From NCBI GenBank assembly GCA_027365215.1, contig DAHXNT010000015.1:1-9964 (forward strand): a stretch of 9,964 nucleotides of DNA, read 5' to 3'. Shown in pieces: positions 6,329 through 9,964 of this stretch; the first letter of the stretch is position 1; every line of letters begins with the position of its first letter. Under the pieces are notes generated by a model. It had not been told where the DNA came from. It saw only the letters and a list, made by a program, of their open reading frames with translations, and ran no database searches. Made by a program: the position numbers and the translations under genes. This DNA is from Microcaldota archaeon (lineage in GTDB: Archaea > Micrarchaeota > Micrarchaeia > Micrarchaeales > Micrarchaeaceae).

Positions 6329-7084
6329 ATGCCTGACGAGCCAAACTTCATGGATCTTGTTACCCTGCTTAGGGTAAAACCCGACAGCACCGTCGAGAGG
6401 TTCGGCTCTGCCATAAACTCTTCCTTCTTCGACGCATCGAACATACTTGGCACGCTCAAGCAGAAGGGGCTTATAGACTTCACCACGATGTTTGGCAGCC
6501 AGAACGCCATATCCGTGACGGACCTCGGCAGGCAGCTGATAAGCGAGGCCGAAGCCAAGGCGCCCACCATCTTCGACCATCTAGACATGGAGATACTGAA
6601 GCAGCTTTCCGGAGGCAAGAGATCGATCACGGACCTGTCCGGCGCGGTGAACGTCAGGCCGAAGGACCTGGCGCTCCACATCTACAAGCTCTCTGCGCAG
6701 CAGTATCTCGATTACGAGCTTTCCAGCGGTAAGCTCAGCATAATGCTGACGGAAAAGGGATTCATGCAGGTGAAGCAGGGCATGCCTGCGGAGCCGGCAT
6801 CACCGGCACAGGCAGGCCAGCCAGGCGCCGCGCCGCAGCCACCGCCGCAATCCCAGACTGCGCAAATCAGGGCGCCGCTTGCACCGCAGGTAACAGTCGC
6901 GCAGCAGCAGGTTCCGCAGCCGCCTTCCGGTCTGGAGAAGAAAGAGGAATTTCCGGAGCTTGAAGACCTAGAGAAGAAGATAAAGGCCGACAAGAGCAGG
7001 AGGAGAATGAAGTCGTTCGGCATAGTTGCAGTCATAATAATTGTGCTGGTGCTGTTGGTGCTTGCGTTTAAGGGAATTATCTGA
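6329..7084 (+). CDS. Tail-anchored protein with two predicted winged-helix domains
   Basis: I do not recognise a named family. The 251 residues divide clearly. Residues 6-74 look like a winged helix: a helix-turn-helix around 20-49 with the DASNILGTLKQKGLI recognition-type segment, then a beta wing and VTDLGRQLI. Residues 82-148 repeat the pattern, with LDMEILKQL, the HTH SITDLSGAVNVRPKDLALHI, and the ending LTEKGFMQV. Residues 152-201 are low-complexity Pro/Gln/Ala, probably a flexible tether. Residues 202-228 are highly charged (possible coiled coil), ending in the basic RRRMK. Residues 230-247 form one hydrophobic helix with only four residues after it. The positive-inside rule puts the winged helices in the cytoplasm. 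A membrane-tethered DNA-binding regulator is the likeliest reading, though winged helices can also mediate protein contacts. It starts the acdB-acdA-aminotransferase group, 26 nt before acdB. ATG 6350 is an alternative start. Confidence 0.75.
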   Translation: MPDEPNFMDLVTLLRVKPDSTVERFGSAINSSFFDASNILGTLKQKGLIDFTTMFGSQNAISVTDLGRQLISEAEAKAPTIFDHLDMEILKQLSGGKRSITDLSGAVNVRPKDLALHIYKLSAQQYLDYELSSGKLSIMLTEKGFMQVKQGMPAEPASPAQAGQPGAAPQPPPQSQTAQIRAPLAPQVTVAQQQVPQPPSGLEKKEEFPELEDLEKKIKADKSRRRMKSFGIVAVIIIVLVLLVLAFKGII

Positions 7085-7110
7085 CGCGCTCCGCGCCAAG
7101 TGGAGATTGT

Positions 7111-7725
7111 ATGGTCAAGCAACTAGACTACATGAAGGCAGAAGAGCTGCTTAACATGTATGGGATAAAGGTGGTTTCTGGCAAGTACGTCAAGAACACC
7201 GACGAGGCGATAAGGTTCTTTGACGGCGAGGCAATAGTGCTGAAGGCCATACCCTCGAAGCCGGTGCACAAGTCGAAGAGCGGCATGGTCGCTGTCGACC
7301 TCAAGACCCCGGACGAGATAGTCAAGGGATTCAACAAGGTCCGGAAGGCCGCGCACAGGTTTTCCCCTTACAAGATACTCGCCCAGAAGATGGTGAAGGG
7401 CACCGAGATAATAATAGGCGGGAGGCAGGACGCGCAGTTCGGCAAGCTGCTGCTGGTCGGCCTGGGAGGGGTCGATGTGGAGATCTTCAGGGACTTCTCG
7501 CTGAGGGTGTGTCCGATAACCGGCTACGATGCCGAGTCGATGATAACCGGGCTAAAGTCTAGGAGCATAATAGCGAGCAGCGACAAGCAGTTCAAGATGG
7601 TGAAGGAGTTGCTGATAAAGGCATCTAAGCTGATGAGCGACAACGATATAAGCGAGCTCGACCTCAATCCGATAATACTGCACGACGACACGTATCATGC
7701 CGTAGACCTGAGAATACTGGAGTAA
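7111..7725 (+). CDS. acdB: ADP-forming acyl-CoA (acetyl-CoA) synthetase, beta subunit (ATP-grasp)
   Basis: This subunit binds the nucleotide in the archaeal reaction acyl-CoA + ADP + Pi = acid + ATP + CoA. Its 204 residues are somewhat shorter than the roughly 230 I recall for Pyrococcus beta subunits. Landmarks of the ATP-grasp_5 fold are AEELLNMYGI (10-19), the AIVLKAI strand (41-47), HKS starting at His53, LLLVGLGGVDVEIFRD followed by FSLRVCPIT, and the C-terminal ELDLNPI, with acidic and Asn residues suited to Mg-ATP. His53 corresponds to the HKSDVGGV histidine, by my alignment the residue that relays phosphate in the Pyrococcus enzyme, but the following residues differ (KSGM instead of DVGG). 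GGAG lies shortly before ATG 7111. The partner alpha subunit begins 53 nt after the stop. Confidence 0.9.
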   Translation: MVKQLDYMKAEELLNMYGIKVVSGKYVKNTDEAIRFFDGEAIVLKAIPSKPVHKSKSGMVAVDLKTPDEIVKGFNKVRKAAHRFSPYKILAQKMVKGTEIIIGGRQDAQFGKLLLVGLGGVDVEIFRDFSLRVCPITGYDAESMITGLKSRSIIASSDKQFKMVKELLIKASKLMSDNDISELDLNPIILHDDTYHAVDLRILE

Positions 7726-7778
7726 GCGGCGGGAGTTGCGGACTGCAGACCGCTGTAAAGAGTTGAAATGGCGTTAGA

Positions 7779-9194
7779 ATGAAAGGCCCGGACAACGTAA
7801 CGAAGGTTGGAACCTACAGAAGCATAGAGACGATGATGAACCCGAAGAGCGTGGCCGTCATCGGAGCATCTAACAATCCCGACAAGATAGGGCACATAAT
7901 ACTGCAGAACTACCTAGACGAGGGCTACTCCGGGAAGGTATATCCGATAAACAACAAGCGCGACGGAGACATACTAGGAATGAAGTCGTACAAGAGCGTC
8001 AAAGACGTCGGCGCGCCGATAGATCTCGCTGTCATAGCAATACCTGCTGACGCCGTGCCTGCAGTGATGAGGGAATGCGGTCTTGCAGGGGTCAAGTCGG
8101 CCATAGTGGTCAGCGGCGGATTCGCGGAGGTGGGGAAGACCAAGCTCCAGGATGAGATGCTTGCGATAGCTAGGAAATACTCGATTCCGATCATAGGGCC
8201 CAACTGCCTTGGCGTTACAGATCCCAAGTCCAGGGTCAACACGATGTTCCTGCCGTCATACAAGATAGACAGGCCGAAGATAGGCGGGGTCAGCTTCGCA
8301 TCGCAGAGCGGCGCAGTCGGCAGCTCCATCTTCGACCTTATAGCGCACGAGGGGTTCGGCCTTGCGAAGTTCATATCGTACGGAAACGCAGCGGACATAG
8401 ACGAGGTCGACATAATAGAATATCTGGCGAACGACAAGGACACCAAGGTCATAGTGTTCTACATAGAGGGCGTCAAGCGCGGCAGGGAATTCTTCGCGGC
8501 CGCGAAGAAAGCAAGCCAGGCGAAGCCTGTGGTGATAATAAAGGGAGGCATAACCAACGAGGGGGCGAAGGCGGCGCATTCGCATACCGCGTCTCTCGCA
8601 GGCAGCTACGAGGCATACGAGGCGGTGTTTCAGCAGGCGGGCTTCGCCATCGCGAAGGACATGCAGGAGCTGCTCGACTACGCGAAGGTATTCGACACGC
8701 AGCCGCTCACCACGGGAAGCAGGATCGCGGTGATAACTAACGGCGGCGGAATCGGAGTCATAGCCACGGACGCGATATACCAAAACGGCCTTACCCTTGC
8801 AACGCTTACTAAGGAGTCGGAATCCAAGCTGAGGAAGGTCATGCCTCCGATAGTCAACATAAGGCAGCCGCTAGACATGGCGGGAGATGCCGATGACAAG
8901 AGGTTCGGCGACGCGCTCTCTGTTATAAGCGCCGATCCGAACGTCGATGCGATAGTGGTGATAGCCCTGTTCCAGACGCCCGGTGCGGACTCCAGGGTTG
9001 CTGCGACAATATCGCACTACAACGGAATCATAAATAAGCCGATGGTTGTCGTTAGCCCCGGCGGCAGCTACACCGAGGTGCACAAGAATATGCTGGAGAA
9101 TACTGGCGTGCCGGTCTACAGCTCTCCGGGTGCCGCTACCAGGTCGCTCGCGGCCCTGATAAACTACTCGAAGTACAGAAAAGGTGTATTGTGA
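7779..9194 (+). CDS. acdA: ADP-forming acyl-CoA (acetyl-CoA) synthetase, alpha subunit
   Basis: This subunit binds CoA and carries the phosphorylated histidine of the enzyme that conserves acyl-CoA thioester energy as ATP. It has 471 residues, near the family's usual length. Domain 1, about 20-125, is a Rossmann CoA-binding fold opening with PKSVAVIGASNNPDKIG (22-38). Domain 2, about 145-300, is succinyl-CoA-ligase-like and carries IGPNCLGV, SQSGAVG and the active-site stretch AAHSHTASLAGS, with His269 as the expected phospho-His. Domain 3, about 305-465, includes ITNGGGIGV. ATG 7779 lacks a clear ribosome site. Internal Met19 and Met20, just before the conserved block, are possible starts, so the first 18 residues are uncertain. 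The acyl substrate cannot be read from sequence. The stop overlaps the next start by one base (TGATG). Confidence 0.94.
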   Translation: MKGPDNVTKVGTYRSIETMMNPKSVAVIGASNNPDKIGHIILQNYLDEGYSGKVYPINNKRDGDILGMKSYKSVKDVGAPIDLAVIAIPADAVPAVMRECGLAGVKSAIVVSGGFAEVGKTKLQDEMLAIARKYSIPIIGPNCLGVTDPKSRVNTMFLPSYKIDRPKIGGVSFASQSGAVGSSIFDLIAHEGFGLAKFISYGNAADIDEVDIIEYLANDKDTKVIVFYIEGVKRGREFFAAAKKASQAKPVVIIKGGITNEGAKAAHSHTASLAGSYEAYEAVFQQAGFAIAKDMQELLDYAKVFDTQPLTTGSRIAVITNGGGIGVIATDAIYQNGLTLATLTKESESKLRKVMPPIVNIRQPLDMAGDADDKRFGDALSVISADPNVDAIVVIALFQTPGADSRVAATISHYNGIINKPMVVVSPGGSYTEVHKNMLENTGVPVYSSPGAATRSLAALINYSKYRKGVL

Positions 9195-9964
9195 TGCCGA
9201 AGGTGAAGATAACGGCCAAGAGCCGCAGCGTGATAGGCAGGGACGCCAAGTCAATGATAACCACCACAAGGGAATCTTACCCGTTCGTGGCAGACCATGC
9301 ATCCGGAGATTTTGTATACGACATAGAGGGCAACAAGTTCATAGATTTCTCGACGTTCATAGCGGTCTACACCATGGGTGAGAACGAAATCCCGGAGGTG
9401 CGAAAGGCCGTGAAGGAGCAGGTCGACAGGCTCATGCACTCTGCGTTCACGGATTTCTATGCAGAGCTGCCGGTCACATTCGCCGAGTCTCTGCTGAAGA
9501 TGTTCCCCAAGGGATTCGGAAGGGTGTTCTTCTCCAATTCGGGCACGGAGGCGAACGAGGCGGCGGTCAAGTTCGCAAAGCTTTTCACAAAGCGCCAGTA
9601 CATGATGGCCTTCTACGGCGGGTTCCATGGCAGGTCAAAGGGCTCCCTGGAGCTTACGGCGAGCAATGTCGTCCAGCGCGCCGGATTCGGACCGTACTCA
9701 AATACAGTGCACGTACCGTATGCGTATTGCTACAGGTGCCCATTCAAGCAGAAGTATCCTGACTGCGGCTTCGCATGCATAGACTACATAAGGAAGTATC
9801 CTCTGGCGAAGGAGGTAGAGCCGAAGGAGATAGCCGCGCTCATGGCAGAGCCCATACAGGGCGAGGGCGGATACATCGTGCCGCCAAAGGACTACTTCAA
9901 GGAACTGAAGGGATTGCTCGACGAGCACGGCATACTGCTGATATCCGACGAGGTCCAGGCCGGA
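9194..9964 (+). CDS. Class III aminotransferase (GABA/ornithine aminotransferase-like), truncated by the right edge
   Basis: A PLP-dependent fold type I enzyme; 257 residues are visible and the frame is still open at the right edge. Seen are NSGTEANEAA (115-124, phosphate and substrate contacts), FHGR (144-147), EPIQGEGG (219-226) and DEVQ (252-255), whose Asp252 should pair with the pyridine nitrogen. The Schiff-base Lys lies beyond the window. Residues 174-195 hold VPYAYCYRCPF with four cysteines (C179, C182, C191, C195; spacing CxxC-x8-CxxxC). I recall a similar Cys-rich insert in archaeal 4-aminobutyrate-aminotransferase-like enzymes, a group that also includes omega-aminotransferases and amino acid racemases, so the substrate stays open. 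GGTG (9183-9186) lies 7 nt before ATG 9194. The one-base overlap with acdA points to coupled translation and a shared pathway, probably amino-acid catabolism feeding AcdAB. Confidence 0.9.
   Translation, partial: MPKVKITAKSRSVIGRDAKSMITTTRESYPFVADHASGDFVYDIEGNKFIDFSTFIAVYTMGENEIPEVRKAVKEQVDRLMHSAFTDFYAELPVTFAESLLKMFPKGFGRVFFSNSGTEANEAAVKFAKLFTKRQYMMAFYGGFHGRSKGSLELTASNVVQRAGFGPYSNTVHVPYAYCYRCPFKQKYPDCGFACIDYIRKYPLAKEVEPKEIAALMAEPIQGEGGYIVPPKDYFKELKGLLDEHGILLISDEVQAG

Noticed and set aside
7726..7778. Gap between acdB and acdA, examined for a promoter or structured element
   Set aside because: No TATA-like sequence and only an imperfect GCGG/CCGC pairing around CTGCAG. It looks like a plain spacer within an operon.

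Overview
The window looks like a gene-dense stretch of an archaeal chromosome. The archaeal signs are: a beta-CASP RNase of the aCPSF2 type, a DUF763 protein, separate alpha and beta subunits of an ADP-forming acyl-CoA synthetase, TATA (box A) elements instead of -35/-10 promoters, and ribosome sites of the GTGAT/AGAGGT kind that pair with the archaeal 16S 3' end. Codon use is rich in ATA (Ile) and AGG (Arg), with G/C-rich third positions. FtsZ argues against a crenarchaeal Sulfolobus-type host. A DPANN/Micrarchaeota-like or Thermoplasmata-like archaeon would fit, but I cannot fix the lineage from this sequence alone.

Layout: (1) 1-3776, plus strand: the 3' end of an unidentified gene, a DUF763 protein, cysteinyl-tRNA synthetase (overlapping DUF763 by ATGA), and a polytopic membrane protein resembling the NicO/UreH class of metal transporters. 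(2) 3765-6177, minus strand: a beta-CASP metallo-beta-lactamase RNase followed by ftsZ, which has its own TATA box and ribosome site. ftsZ and the membrane protein gene run tail to tail and overlap by 12 bp. (3) 6178-6328: a divergent promoter region with a perfect 14-bp palindrome lying on TATA-like sequence. (4) 6329-9964, plus strand: a tail-anchored winged-helix protein, then acdB and acdA, then a class III aminotransferase that runs off the right edge.

Functionally, the right-hand cluster suggests amino-acid catabolism. An aminotransferase makes an oxo acid or semialdehyde, other enzymes outside the window would make an acyl-CoA, and AcdAB would recover ATP from the thioester. The winged-helix protein at the head of this cluster has no obvious enzymatic role and may be a membrane-tethered regulator. 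The left and middle parts are housekeeping: translation (CysRS), RNA decay (aCPSF2-like) and cell division (FtsZ).

I saw no tRNA, rRNA, CRISPR array, insertion sequence or prophage signature. No stretch longer than 300 bases lacks a gene. The least understood items are the tail-anchored winged-helix protein with its palindromic promoter, the divergent NicO-like transporter, and DUF763.
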